From assembly GCF_000264905.1 (NCBI RefSeq), contig NW_006763143.1, positions 543,224-607,223 on the forward strand: 64,000 bases of DNA, written 5' to 3'. Position numbers and translations under genes: made by a program. The stretch is from Stereum hirsutum FP-91666 SS1. Lineage: Eukaryota > Basidiomycota > Agaricomycetes > Russulales > Stereaceae. Of this stretch, positions 34,811 through 47,300 are shown one piece after another (position 1 is the stretch's first letter; every line of letters begins with the position of its first letter). The notes under the pieces are model-generated. The model saw nothing but the letters and a program-made list of their open reading frames with translations. It ran no database searches and was not told the DNA's origin.

Positions 34811-35705
34811 ATTGTGCAGGGCTCGAACGCTAAGGATCTAAGTGCACGGTTGAGTACAATTATCACGACACACCTTAGTGAGCGACGACGTACCGCGAAT
34901 TGTTTAAAGATTGTCCAGGTATAGCGTATTAGCACGAGTACTAGGGAGTCCGGGAGCAAGGGTGAAGAACAAGACACAAGTGTCCGAGGTGATCTAAACG
35001 CCTCCTGCTTAGTCAAGCCCTAACCCTACACCTCCCAGACTTCGCCACCCTCGCCACCCTCGCCACCCTCGCCACCACGCCTCTCTCTGCTCCCTCCGAG
35101 TCCTGGTCCATGCATACAACCGCCTGCGCATCCCGCCTGCAGCCATTTCACTGGCTTAGTAGACCTCTCAGCAAACATGGCCTATCCAACCGACCAATAT
35201 CCAAGCACAAGAGGACGGTGAACAAAGTTATCGTCGTCCTGGCACCTCCACCTGCCAGTGCGCTTTGAACTGTCGTCCGAGCTTCCGAGTGCTCGGTGTG
35301 GCCTTGCGCTATCCATGACCTCGAGGGTGAGATAGTCCCCGGTGAAGGTTCCAATTTTCCATGAACATCGACCAACGGGCGAAGATATACTTATGGGTGT
35401 CGTGAAGTCAGCCTGTGGTCATCGGGTTGCTCATGTGTGCTAAATTCTCAGTGGCGAGTGCCTCAAGGCGTTTAGATGACCCTAGATGACCTAGTCCATC
35501 TCTGCCTCGTCCTGGGAAACTCCCCCCTTGCTCTCAATCTCTCTAGTACTCGTGCTAATACGCCCTGCCCGGCCAATTTCTGAACAATTCACGGTACGTC
35601 GCCGCTCACTACTTTGTATCGTGATATCCTACTCAACCGTGCACCTATATCGCTGTGTTGCAGAATCTGTCAGCGACCGACTTTGAGCGTTCGATCCAGA
35701 CCTAG
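34811..35705. other. Centre of the inverted F-box duplication; head-to-head promoters
   Basis: The outer parts (34811 to about 34985, and about 35545-35705) are reverse-complement homologous, including the stretch ACTCGTGCTAATACG. The duplication therefore includes 5' flanks and probably the promoters. The middle (about 35000-35500) is unique and contains the tandem repeat listed separately. Confidence 0.55.
35042..35077. repeat. 9 bp tandem repeat (TCGCCACCC), about four copies
   Basis: A short direct tandem repeat at the centre of the inverted F-box duplication. Confidence 0.7.
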
Positions 35706-37887
35706 ATGTCAGAAGAAAAGACAGGATCAGAGACGTGCGTATTTGTTCTACTGTGGCCTGTAGTAATTTCTCTCTCTCAAACACACAATTTCCAGACCTC
35801 TTCGAGGACCTCAGTGGTCCTCGATGGCCAGTGATTGGATTTCGAACGCATCGTCGGGATCCAAACCGGGCGTACTCGAGCTCGTGGATCTTGAGATCAA
35901 CGACCTAGCCGTTGCAATGCGGCGCTTCAGAGAGTTTCAAAACAGCTTTCGACCCATCTCACGCCTACCTCCCGAGATCCTTGTCGATATCTTCGAAATC
36001 CTCTCTCTGGACTTGGAATCTTACTCGAACTACCATTCTGAAGACTGCAAATGTGCTGGGGAGTTTTGTATTGGTGTCCACTGGATTGGGGTCACGTATG
36101 TTTGCCGTCGCTGGCGGAATGCCGCCCTTGCAGATGCTAGTCTCTGGGCCGCCTGCGTTAACGTTCGTACGTGCGCTGCACTCGAGGCGCTGCTCGCCCG
36201 ATCCAAGCAGTCTTCTCTGCACCTTGAACTGAAATTTGATCCCAACGATCTTAACTGCGAGACCGACTCGATGTACGTCGTTGCTAACCGGCATGACAAG
36301 GACAGCCAGCGCACGACCTTCTCCTTGTATCGCGAGATATTTTCTCGTTACAATGTATGGCCTCGCCTCGTACATCTTGCGGTGGACATGTTCGAAGACT
36401 TTGAGATCGAGTACCAAAACACCCTCGCTCAAGTTATGGATGCGGTAGCTGAACTTCTCGACCAACCTGCCCCCGAGTTAGAGGTCTTGAGGCTGACTAC
36501 GGAGGGACTTGTACATGTTACACTTCCTCCGATTCTGTTCTGTGGCTACACACCGCGCTTGAAGAAGCTCAGCCTGGAGGGCGACATCATATTTTCCATA
36601 CAACCGATCTCTCCTCTCTTTTGCGACCTGAGAGAACTATCTTTATCTTCCCTCCCCCCTACGTACTTCGTCTCACCGGGTCAAATTCCACAGAATGTCC
36701 AGAGACTCCAGAATCTGTGTCATCTCCTCCACGAGTCACCCAATCTCCAACGTCTGCACATTTCGCAGCCCATACGCCGTGTTGACCCCGCCACCTTTGA
36801 TATCGCACCCTCCTCTGACTCTCTACCCGTAGCTCTTCCTGGCCTTACAGATATCTCATTCAAAAACATGGACACAAAATCTTGCCTAGCACTCCTTCGT
36901 GCTTTATCTCTCCCGCTGTCTGTGTCTCGACTCGTCTTGGATGACCCTGTCTCAAAGGATTCCGAAGACGACGTCTGGGAGCTGATGGGCTCTTTCATGT
37001 CAGGCGAAAATCCCGATCTCTTCTATGCCCACCCAGACCCAGTCTCGACACTCAAGATTGTCTTCTCCACAATGATCGAATGGCACTGTTTCTCAGAGGC
37101 TCTCTCGCCTCATCCCATCTTCGGTTTGAAACTCGGGCGGTACAGATCGGAATACGATCTCGACATCAGACTAGGAAGGGACATCCCAGCGATGTACACC
37201 CGCGCGCTCCCCGTGTCTCACGTCCAAGATCTCACCATAACCTTTTCATACCAGTACGACTACCGCTGGCTCGACCCCTGTTTCCCCCTCGAAAACGTGT
37301 CCACGCTCCGCTTCGACTCATTCCTCGGAGGGTTCCTCCTTCTCGCCAAAGCGCTCGCATGTGTACCATATGCAAACGGAAGGTCAGATTATCCAACCCT
37401 GAGTCTCGGGAAGGAAGACTTCTTGCTCTTCCCCGAGCTTCGTTCCATATACTTTGATCATCCCGGGCCACCCGTCAGATCATCCACGGGCGCAGATGCA
37501 CCGTGGCAGCTCCGAGGAATCGAGCGCGATGAAAAGGAGCTCATGGAGGCATTCGATCATTTGAAGATGCGTGCACGGCAGAGAGGTTCGCGTCTTCGCG
37601 CATTGCATTTATCTTCTGCGATGCAAGAGGTCGCGGAGCGTGTGATGGTGGAGAGTCGTATTAATGTCTATGGTTTGGATGAGGATACTGATTCAGAGGA
37701 GGAGGAAGAGGAGGAGGGATGGTATGAGGATGATGACCGTGACGGGAACCAAGGTGGCGAAGAATATCATGAGGATGAGGATGTGGAGGAGAATGAGGAT
37801 GAGGATGAGGATGTGGAATCCGAGAGAGATGTGGAATCTGACGTGACTTTAGACTGGGGTGAAGAATTACTCCGAGCAGGACTGTAG
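35706..37887 (+). CDS. F-box/LRR protein with acidic C-terminal tail
   Basis: Two exons (35706-35734, 35796-37887) give 706 residues. The short first exon (MSEEKTGSE) is supported by the same structure in the inverted copy; an internal Met at 35824 is the alternative start. The F-box lies at about residues 62-125 (RPISRLPPEILVDIFEILSL, then GVTYVCRRWRNAALADASLW). A long leucine-rich region follows (LKKLSLEGD, LRELSLSSLPP, LPGLTDISFKN), then a strongly acidic tail of Asp/Glu coded by GATGAGGATGAGG repeats. It is probably a substrate adaptor of an SCF E3 ligase; the substrate is unknown. It is head-to-head with its disrupted twin, 895 bp apart. Large, fast-changing F-box families are typical of Agaricomycetes. 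Confidence 0.85.
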
Positions 37888-39190
37888 TATCACTGGCAGC
37901 TAGTATTCCTGTACCTTGTACTCTACAACTGTAACGGCGAACTCGGACGGTGAATATGAACCACAACTTATTCAACAAGTAGGTGGTTGTGTGCTGTAAC
38001 AGGCTCGCCGTTCGAAGATCAGACCAAGTATGGCCGCCAAGTGGCATCGCCCGCTGGTCGCTTACGCTTTCGCACCAGGCTGGAATATACTCGCCGTTTT
38101 GGCATGCTCTGCTATACGCGGCGGAGTGACTCTCAAATCACACAACAAGTACTATTCATTGTGTTGAGGTACTTACATCATTGTTACATTGTTTCAACCC
38201 AAGTACTATTACTGAGTAAGTATATCCGCGTTAGTTGGTGTTCACGGGAGGGTAGCTTCGGCTCTCGATTGTGATGCAAGCACACTAAAGACATAGCGTA
38301 CTACTTATTCGCGGCATAGGCATCATTTTCGAATTCGGGCAAGGAAGTGGTACGGTCATGAGCACGAGAGATCGACGATGGAACAAGTGAAGGCATTGCT
38401 GAATAGTACTTATCACGCAAAAGACTGAGATGCAGCAGCAAAGAAGAAAGCGACTAGACGGTCGGGACGAACGTCGTCGAAGCAGAACTGGACATGGACA
38501 TGAGCCATGGGTTTCGCCGAAGGCGTGAGGATCAAGTCTGACATCAGGCTAACGTTGTTTGCTGTCCTGCGCCACTCGGGTGCACCAAAAAGAAAAAAAA
38601 ATCTGACATCAGGTAAGACAAACCAGAATAGTCGATCGCCTGCGAAACGGAAGCACTTTTCAGACCTACCTAAGACCCACTACAGTAGTAGCGTAGCGGG
38701 AATAATTCGTTGTCTATCAGTTCGAGCATGCGCATGGCCTCAACTTGAACCTATGGATTCAGTCGCTTCAGAGTACATCTTCGCCCGTTTGCCGTGGACC
38801 ATACAAGTTCCGAGGACATCTCGCCAGAGCCTATAGATAGCACACCGAGAACTAGTAATGCATTCTTCATTCCATTTCCATACACCTCGACCACGCACAA
38901 CCAACAATCCACACAACAAAACATTACGACGCACGGCCCCTCCTCACGCCCCGCGGACCACGTCCCATCTAGTAAGTACGTACTTGCTCTCCTCTCCTCT
39001 CTCACGAGGGTCAAAGGCACAGAGGCAGAGTGAAAAAGAGACAGACAAGGAAAAGAAAAAATAAAGAAAGAATAGGAATGCAGAGTGTTCGGGACTGGGA
39101 GGTCCGCATGCAGGGGTAGTGGTATAGGTATAATAAGAAGCGAAGAGAAGAGGACAGGGAAGAGAGAGGAGATATGATACGGCTCGGGGT
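37888..39190. other. Intergenic between convergent genes; contains the second flanking direct repeat
   Basis: No gene seen. The block 38797-38985 is the partner of the degenerate repeat at 32480-32670. The remainder to 39190 is the 3' flank of erg5. Confidence 0.45.
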
Positions 39191-41109
39191 CTAGGCGAGG
39201 GGCGAGAAAGTGAGCAGACAGCCGTCTTTGGGGAAGAGCGTCGCGATGATCCTACAGACACACGAACACGATCAGCAACGGGTAGGAGAGGGGAAAACAA
39301 GAAAAAGAAACAAAAGCACTCACTCAACCTCCTCACTCCTCTCCGTAACCTCATGCTTCCACTCCATCATCACACTCGCATCCGCCAACGCCAACGCAAT
39401 ATTCATAATCGCATACTCGACGCCGATGCACTTATGCGGTCCGCTCCCAAACACGAGATAATTCTTCGGGTTCTGGTTCGCGCTGCTGTTCTCGTCCAGC
39501 CAGCGTTCGGGGAGCAGACGGTCTGGCTCGGGGAAGACTTCAGGGTCGTGCAGGGAGGGGTAGGTGGAGGGAATGACCATGCTGTTGGCGGGGATGGTGT
39601 AGGAGGGTGAGATGGGGAAGGCTTTGAGCGTTTTGTAGGGGACCTAGATCAGGGAAGAGAGAAGGGGAGGAAGTCAGTACGGGCAGAGAAACGGGGAGGG
39701 AAGGAGAGAGAAGACGGACCATGGTGACGGGCGGCTTGACCCTCATACTCTCCTTCACGAAAGCCTTCAAATAAACCATCTGGTCATACATCTCCAACGT
39801 CATCGGCTTCTCATAATCCCCACCCCTCACCCTCTCCTGTTCCTCCTTCACCTTCTTCAACACATCCGGCATATCCGCCAAATGCTGGAACCCGTAGATC
39901 AAGCCCGAACTCATCGCGTCCTGACTAGCGAACAAGAACGAAAAGATGACCATCGCCATCTCGTGGTCGCTGAACTCTTTCCTTCCCTTGTAAGCCGGGT
40001 CCGCAAGCTGCTTCACCCACTCGTCCAACATACACGCGGGCTCCTTGCCTTCGGCCATAGCGATCTTGGACCGGTTCGCGGCGAGCATGAGCCATTCCAT
40101 AGCGACCTTGCGCGCCTGGATCGCGCGGTAGACTTTCGTTCCTGGGATCGCGAGCGGGAAGTTCACGAGCTCGAGCGCGACAGTGATGGACCAGTATTTT
40201 TCGGAAATTTCTTCGGCGGCGTGTGCGGGGAGATGCGTGCCGCAGAAGACGCGGAGGGAGGTGACCATGTTGAGGTGGCGGACGGTCATCATGATCGGTT
40301 TTGGGGTCGGGTCGGAGATGTCGTTTGAGAGCCATTTGAGGAGATGTTCGCGCGTGATGTCGTCCATGAGTTGGATGTAGATGCTGTAATGGCGAGAAAA
40401 TATTGATTACTACGTGTGATGGCGGGAGAGCGAAGGAACGTACCTGAGGGCTTTACGGGTGAAGAGGCCGTTGAGACTGCGGCGGTAGTCGACGTGGACT
40501 TTGCCGGTCAGGAATACCCTGTTCGATGCATGGAGAATATCAGCGTTGTACTTCGAGTCGTTCGGTGGGAATATGTTCGCACCAGTTCTCGGGGAGCAGG
40601 ATCTGCTTGGCGGAGTGCACAAGACAAGGCTCGGCGTGAGTTGGCGAGTTGAAGATCTTGCGTGCGTATTCGTTCGACGAGGCCATGACGATGAAGCTGC
40701 AGGTACGGACAGATAGAAAAAAACCGCAGTCAGCCCTCGCCCCTGGTCAACCCTCCCACACCGCTCAAGACGCCCAACAATTCTAAAAAAAAAATACTGA
40801 CATGTTGAAAACGCTAAGCGCACTCAACGCCCCGCTCGCCCACTGCCTCTTGTACCCCTCCATACTCGGCTTCATACTATCCGCAAACTTGCCAATAATC
40901 GGAATCGTCCAGTTATCGCCCGGCAGATGTTGTTTCTTCCACCGGTAGACGGTCTGCTCGAGGATGAGGAGCGCACCAAGGATGGCAGCGGTGGTGTAGA
41001 GCCATGTTGCGGCGCCGGATGCGGAGGAGGGAGCGAGGGAAAGGAAGGCGGGGGACCCTGTCGATGAGGGGACCGAGGCGGACTCGGTGGATTTGAAGAG
41101 GGAGGACAT
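39191..41109 (-). CDS. erg5: Cytochrome P450 CYP61, sterol C-22 desaturase
   Basis: Six exons (41109-40802, 40696-40583, 40518-40444, 40383-39720, 39643-39324, 39251-39191) give 513 residues. An N-terminal membrane anchor lies at about 33-53. ERG5-type motifs follow: NWTIPIIGKFADSMKPSMEG, then PENWVFLTGKVHVDYRRSLN, the I-helix stretch FLFASQDAMSSGLIYG, KESMRVKPPV (ExxR), FLPERW-like RLLPERWLDE, and the haem loop FGSGPHKCIGVEYA. The enzyme introduces the C22-C23 double bond in the late ergosterol pathway at the ER. The start is chosen at MSSLF; an in-frame Met ten codons upstream (41139) is possible. The last exon is only 61 nt and ends TFSPLA. Confidence 0.93.
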
Positions 41110-41397
41110 CGTTCGTCCGTTCGTTCGTGTATCGACCACTGCCGGTTGACTATAAGTACTACTATACTAGAACCGTAGCGGTGAGGGACTAGCTTTGAAG
41201 AGGGGGGTTGGAGAACGAAGGAGAGTGTGGAGGGAACGAATCCGCTTCGTTTTGTTTGGCCCGACTTTTTTGATTTTGATAGACCGAACGTCGGTTGGCC
41301 CACGGACGTTCCGTCAAAGTCAGGCCACTTTTTCCTGGGGACCTTTTACCGGCGCTTGGGCGCGGGGAATTGGGCGAACCCGCTTACGGGGCACAAT

Positions 41398-41412
41398 TCA
41401 CGTACACGTGAT
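41398..41412. promoter_or_regulatory. Paired CACGTG-like box upstream of erg5
   Basis: TCACGTACACGTGAT, nearly palindromic, lies about 290 bp upstream of the erg5 start. Fungal SREBP-type and other bHLH factors that control sterol genes bind E-box-like sites, so this is a reasonable but unproven candidate. Confidence 0.35.
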
Positions 41413-41888
41413 CGCGTTTGAGATGCCCCGGATCCCTCGCCCCGCCTCGATGGATGAGCACAAACGGCATTGTCAATGTTTCGTGGATCTGGGGCTGCCT
41501 GGGGGCGGGGCCCAGGAGGGAGTAGAGGAGGGCTGGAGAATTTGTGTGGTAATGCCGGATTTCTCGTGGGGAGATGGAGAGATGGAATGGAAACGAGGTC
41601 TGGTTGTGGTACGACCTTACTGAGTGACTGGAATAGGTGATCGTGCTCACGATACTGCGCCTCAGTGGGACAAGGGCGATGTACATATTGAAGACATTGG
41701 CGGTATCGTTACAAGGAGGTTATGGTCCTGAACAACCTACAACAGCCTACAACAGCAGACGATTTCGGAGGTGGAGCCATGAGATCATCTTTCTGGCGTT
41801 GTGGCGCGCAGCTGAATATTTGCCTCTCTTTTGCGTCGTCAGGTTCTTCCATAACCTTGACGTTCAACCTATCGATCCGAACGATTCA

Positions 41889-42815
41889 TGAAGAACATGG
41901 GTTCCTTGCTAGCTCCACGCACTCTCCGTCGCTATTCCTTGGTACGACTTGAGCTCGACATCCAAATACTCCCTAGCTGCCGGTTGCCGTGAGCCTCGAC
42001 GAGCAGGAGCGCTCGCGTTTCAACGACGTCGTCCTGAACCCTCTCTCTCAGGCTCTCGGATCACCTCCAATCTTTGAACGATATCCTTGTTCTCCTTCAA
42101 GCTTAGACTTTGCTGGTACTGTGACTGGGATTAGAACTCGGCGGTAGATTGGACGGTAATTCCACGACCCACATCGAGTTCAGATTCCTCGATTGACAGG
42201 AGACTCGGAGGCACGAAGGACATCAGGCGAAGGTGAGAACTGTGAAACGGTGCGTACTTTCCACCGCTGTGTTTGCGTTGTCGCAGAAGGGGATGCTGAT
42301 TTTTTGTTGGACTGGACTGTGCATGGTCGGTAGGACGGTCGTGATTGATATGGGGAAGTATCTTCGAGGGTGATCTCGGAGCGGTCCTCGAACCATGGAG
42401 CGAGGAGAGCAACCCACGATCATGCAGGCGGTATGTCTACCAGATTTCCCTCACTATTCAATGCATATGCACTCAGTGAGACGTAATTCCTCTGTGTAGC
42501 CATGAACGGAGTAGGTCATAGCTCCGTGGTCCCCGACGGGGCGTACGGTCATATTTTTGTTTTCTGTAGATGCAAGACAAGATCGTACAAAATCATGTAG
42601 ACTCGGACGCATACCTCTCGGAGTCTGCCTTCGCTGCTGTCAGACGTGTTTTCCCGGCTCTTATGTCTTCTGTACGCGGTGTAACTTCTGGATCGTCGTA
42701 TTCAAATGGTCTATCGATATCATCGACTACTGTGTCCCGTTCGAGGTCTTATAACATACAGCGAGATCGTCATCACAACGACACAAAGGAGGGAAAGCAA
42801 AAAGCGAAGAAGTGA
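41889..42815 (+). other. Possible small multi-exon gene, unassigned
   Basis: Several plus-strand segments read like coding sequence with donor or acceptor-like edges. One is about 41977-42080 (SLDEQERSRFNDVVLNP, then LSQALGSPPIFERY). Another is 42395-42430, ending at GTATGT. A third is 42570-42815 after TTCTGTAG, reading VDSDAYLSESAFAAVRRVF and then a Ser/Arg-rich end. I could not join them into one frame, and I do not recognise the family. It may be a real lineage-specific gene or a relic. Confidence 0.25.
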
Positions 42816-43089
42816 ATTCATCCGGTGGACGTCCAGGGACCATTCTTATTCGCATCGTTCACTATGGACACTCATATTTACACACGCATCCGCTCTCGAT
42901 CCAATCATTCCCAACCTGTAAATTATACCTCAGTATCTCACGCGGCTTATTCACATGTATGAACCTAAACAGGTTAATCAAGGACACTGTCTAACCCAAG
43001 AGCACCCTTCGAATCGAATGGGAAGGTACGAGAGCTCACTCGAACAAGAGGTCATCCATCCGCTTTTACCAACAACCTTCGACGGTCGC

Positions 43090-43785
43090 CTATAAATCTC
43101 CAACCCTATACTTCTCCTCGTCGATCTCCGCCAACACTGAATGTTCCAACTCTCCGTCCTTCAACCCATACAGCCTCGAGAAGCTCATGATCATAGGCCT
43201 CCACTTGTTCGCGTCGATTCTGTTCGCGTGTTCCTTCGAGACCAGTCCCTTCCACACATGCACCGTAAGAATCTTGACCTCGAACAACGTGATGAACGTC
43301 CTCGCCGCCTCCGTATCCATATCCTCCATCAACCCAAACCTCTTAACCACCTCGCCTTCCATCTGTACCGGACACTCCTTCACCCTCGGCGGCTCGACGA
43401 GGTCCGACTTTGCCTCCATCAACCCCGCCACACCGAACTTGTCCTTCACATATCTGTACCCTCTGCCCACTTTGTCAGTCGGAACGTCGGGCGTGCCCAT
43501 GGTGCGAGCAAGCGCGTTGATGGAAGAAGACATGGTGTCGTCTGGGAGGTTGATGACGCATTGAGATGTGCGCAGGATGTTTTGTGTGGTTTGGGATGTG
43601 GATTGGAGACCGATGATGCAGCGGTGGCCGAGCCAGAAGATGGAGGAGATGGGGGCGAGGTTCGGGGAGTTGTCCGGGTTTGTGGTGGAGACGATGGCGA
43701 CGGGGGTTCCCCAATAGAGGATAGCGGGGGAGATGGTGGTATGAGAAGTGTATCCAGAGTCGGACATTTTTGTGTGGGATTTCAA
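43090..43785 (-). CDS. Flavin reductase-like, FMN-binding split-barrel protein
   Basis: A single exon of 231 codons. The core PAILYWGTPVAIVSTTNPD, followed by NLAPISSIFWLGHRCIIGLQ and RTSQCVINLPDD, fits the flavin reductase-like domain, a split beta-barrel that binds FMN. The Thr/Ser-Gln-X-Asn-ile pattern with PISS is typical of the subfamily of stand-alone proteins. Some members are reductases; many have unknown partners, so the exact reaction is open. An internal Met at 43767 (MSDSG) could be the start. It is intronless, unlike most genes in the window. It is divergent from the NLR gene with about 540 bp between. Confidence 0.8.
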   Translation of the reverse strand: MKSHTKMSDSGYTSHTTISPAILYWGTPVAIVSTTNPDNSPNLAPISSIFWLGHRCIIGLQSTSQTTQNILRTSQCVINLPDDTMSSSINALARTMGTPDVPTDKVGRGYRYVKDKFGVAGLMEAKSDLVEPPRVKECPVQMEGEVVKRFGLMEDMDTEAARTFITLFEVKILTVHVWKGLVSKEHANRIDANKWRPMIMSFSRLYGLKDGELEHSVLAEIDEEKYRVGDL

Positions 43786-44323
43786 TGGGCTCAGTGGAGG
43801 AGATGGGAGTGGTAGGTAAATATGTTGGCTCGTTCATGGTTCACCTACTGATATATGTTGAAAAACAGACGCCTTCATGAGTCTACAACGTACTTTGCGA
43901 GCAAACCTCTCGCTAAGGACATTTGCGCGCAAAGCAGGACGAATGTCCGCGCAAACTTACAGCACCGACAGGCTGGGCTCCACTCGTGTCCGGCAAGCTT
44001 GGCGGTTTGGTTCATGCTGTGTGACGTTCTTCGAGACGCAGAGTACTGTCCGATACACTCAGACGTTCTGTGAAGAGCATGGAAATATCTCCCGTCCTAT
44101 GGTGTCTTCCAATACTGTTACAAGGTAGTAGCTGGGCTTGTACACCCATTATAGACATAAAGACGACAGATGAGCTATCATATGGGAGAAATAAGCTATT
44201 TTTACGCATTGGCGCTATCCAAGCGTTTGCTGTGCATAGTACCGCCTTGCGACTCTGGGTAGAGGGTACTATCTTCTGCTGCTTTCTTTCGCCCTTTCAC
44301 TATCTTACTAGACACCGCACGAC
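43786..44323. other. Divergent region between the flavin reductase-like gene and the NLR
   Basis: A short frame at 43877-44128 starts with an Arg/Leu/Ala-rich sequence like a mitochondrial presequence (MSLQRTLRANLSLRTFARKA) but leads to nothing recognisable. It could be a truncated first exon. The NLR promoter should lie in the right part. Confidence 0.3.
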
Positions 44324-47300
44324 ATGTCAGAATCAACTACCGAAGAAAGCCTGCGGTTGCTCGCACTAGGTGCGTTCTTTTCATCTCGTTGTTTGTGAGC
44401 CTTGGCTGATTTTTGGTAGACGGTGGCGGCATCCGTGGCTTGTCTTCTCTCCAGGTTCTTTGGCATCTCTTGCGTGAAGTCCAGGTTGAGGAAGGACTCC
44501 CGGAGATGCCGTTACCTTGTGAATATTTCGATCTCATTGGTGGGACCAGTACGGGAGGGTATGACAACGGAACGTGTACAGTGATTTGCCCCGGCGCTTA
44601 CTCCAGCTCTACATAGGATTATTGCGCTCATGCTGGGACGCCTTCGCATGTCCGTCGACGATGCCCTCCGTAAATATGCGGAACTTTCCAAGGAAGTCTT
44701 CTCCAAGCGAAACGTATTTGGAGATGGGAGGTTCAAGGCGAGTAGGCTTGAGGGTGCCATAAAGAATGTGATCGCGGGGCAGCGGGCAGCCTCGCATGAT
44801 GCAGAGGCCAGGATGATGGATGATGGGTCTTGTGGTGTAGCGTGTAAGACGTACGCAGCGACATACAATTCCCTCTTCACCAGGCGCTGATATCCTATCT
44901 CAACCGTAGATTCGTCTGCGCAACGGTCCCAAATGCCATAGCTGCTCCTACGCCCACGCTCTTCCGAACATATGAACCTCGTCACGGGCGTCTCATCAAC
45001 TGCAAGATCTGGGAGGCCGCTCGTGCCACATCAGCTGCCCCTATATTCTTCGGACCTATAGAAATTGACACTGGCTACGGAGTCCACCCTCGATACACCG
45101 ACGGCGGGCTCGGTAACAATAATCCTACCGATCTCGTTCTTCAAGAGGCCCACAAGCTATTTCCAGATCGCAAGATTGCCTGTATCATCAGCATCGGAAC
45201 TGGACGACCCAAGAATGCGAAGCTCAGTAGGCCTGGTATCTTTCAACGTAATATGCCCCGCGTCGACGTCGCTATCGCTGTTGGCAAGATTGTCACCGAT
45301 TGCGAGAAGACCGCTGAGGCTATGGAACGCCGCTTCCATCATTCCCCAAATGTATATTTCCGGTTCAACGTCGAGTATGGCATGGACGAGATCGAGCTGG
45401 GGGACTGGGAGAAGCTGGACGAAGTGCACGATATCACTAATGCATATCTGACGTCCGACAAGGTCGAGAAGGCGATGGAGAATGCGGCGGCAGCTATCAG
45501 AGCACGGCGTGGAGTCGTTACGACAGGTCAAGCCAGTATGTTGTAGTTCTGAAGTCTTGACAGTACATCATTTCAACTCATCATCTCGATAGGTGGTGCA
45601 CTTGCGCAAATTGTTACTCGACGAAAGCCTGTCGCACCCCGTAAACTTTGTCCTCCTCCGACGCCATTTTTCACGGGTAGAGACGACATTGTTCGACAGA
45701 TACAAGAGTACTTCACTGGACCTTCCGAGCGGCGTCGTATTTTTGCGCTATTTGGCTTGGGCGGCAGCGGGAAAAGTGAGATCTCACGCATGTTTGTGAA
45801 AGTTGTACAGGGAACTGAGCCGAAGAGGTACACTCTTGGATGACAACGCAAACACAAGTATGAAACTGTGCTGATTGATTGGTGTGTTTAGGTTTTCTGA
45901 ATTATTCTATGTCGACGCAAGCAGCGAAGAGACGATAGAAACGGATTTAGGAAACATCGCCATGGTGGAGAAGATTGGGGATTCCGCTGCGGATACGACG
46001 CGGTGGATGGAAAGTCAAAGAGATTGGCTATTAATCCTCGATAACGCCGATGACCCTCATCTCGACCTAAGCCGATTCATCCCACAGACCGTGCACGGAA
46101 ACACGATCATCACCAGTCGGAACGCTCAGACGCGCACCTACGGTTTTCCATCGAGAGCATATCACGAAATATTGAACATGGCTCCCGAGGAGGCGAAGGA
46201 GCTCTTCCTCCGGCGTGCAGGCCTCAAGATCGAGGACCAACCGTATACATCGAATGATCACGATGATGTGGTTGTGCAAACCATCGTCAAGGTACGTCCT
46301 CGAATAGCTCCACCGTATCTTACTAGTACATTAACAGCAGCTCAACGTATTCAAATAGGAGCTCGATTATTTTGCTCTGGCCATCATCCAGGCTTCCGCA
46401 TATATTGCGAGCAATCCGACCTGCAAACCTGAGAAATATCTTGGCATGTACCAAGAGCGACGTCGAGAGTTACTCGAGGAGTACAAAAATGACGTCCAGA
46501 AGCTCGACTCATATCGTGGCACGGTCTATACGACCTGGAATATTAGCTTCGAGAACCTTCAGCACCATAACCCGCTTGCCGCTACATTCCTTCGTGTCTG
46601 TGCTTTCCTGCACAACGAATCTATCTCGGAGGCTATATTCAGAAATGCTGCCGCTGGATTGCTGTCTTTCAATTCGAGTATCCCTCCTTCTGAAGCAGTG
46701 ATCTCTTGGGTGACGGACTTCCTACATTCATTCATGATCATGGATGATGGAATATGGGATGAGGGAAAGTTTCTCGCAGTAGTGCAAGACCTGTGCTCTT
46801 ACTCTCTTATGAGTACTTCAGGTGGAAGCGATCTGTCTATCCATCTTTTGGTACAAGATTGGGCTCGGAATTATCACAACAACCTAGTCATCCCAACTTA
46901 TACATCATTCATTCTGGGCCTGTCCATCTCATACTCTTATTATTCTGACCTACCGCGGCAGGCAAACTACGCCCACGATATCCGAAAGCTACTTCCACAT
47001 GTCCAAGAGGTTCAGCGTCACTGCGAACACTTGGAATTATATGTAGCTGACTGGTTTGCGAGAACATTTTATGAGAGCGGACGATACCAAAATGCAGAAA
47101 GTCTTGAGATGGTAGTAAGAGAGGGATTGATGGATATGTTTGGCGAGGAGCATCCCGAAATCCTGACGAGCATGAACATCCTTGCAATGACATACCTACA
47201 CCAAGGCCGATGGACAGAGGCTGAGAGGCTGCAGGCGACGTTGGTGGAGGCGAGGAAGCGGGTGCTCGGCGAGGAGCATCCCAACACACTGACGAGCATG

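Noticed and set aside
35018..35034. CCCTAACCCT, telomere-like
   Set aside because: Fewer than two full units and interior to a scaffold; no array.
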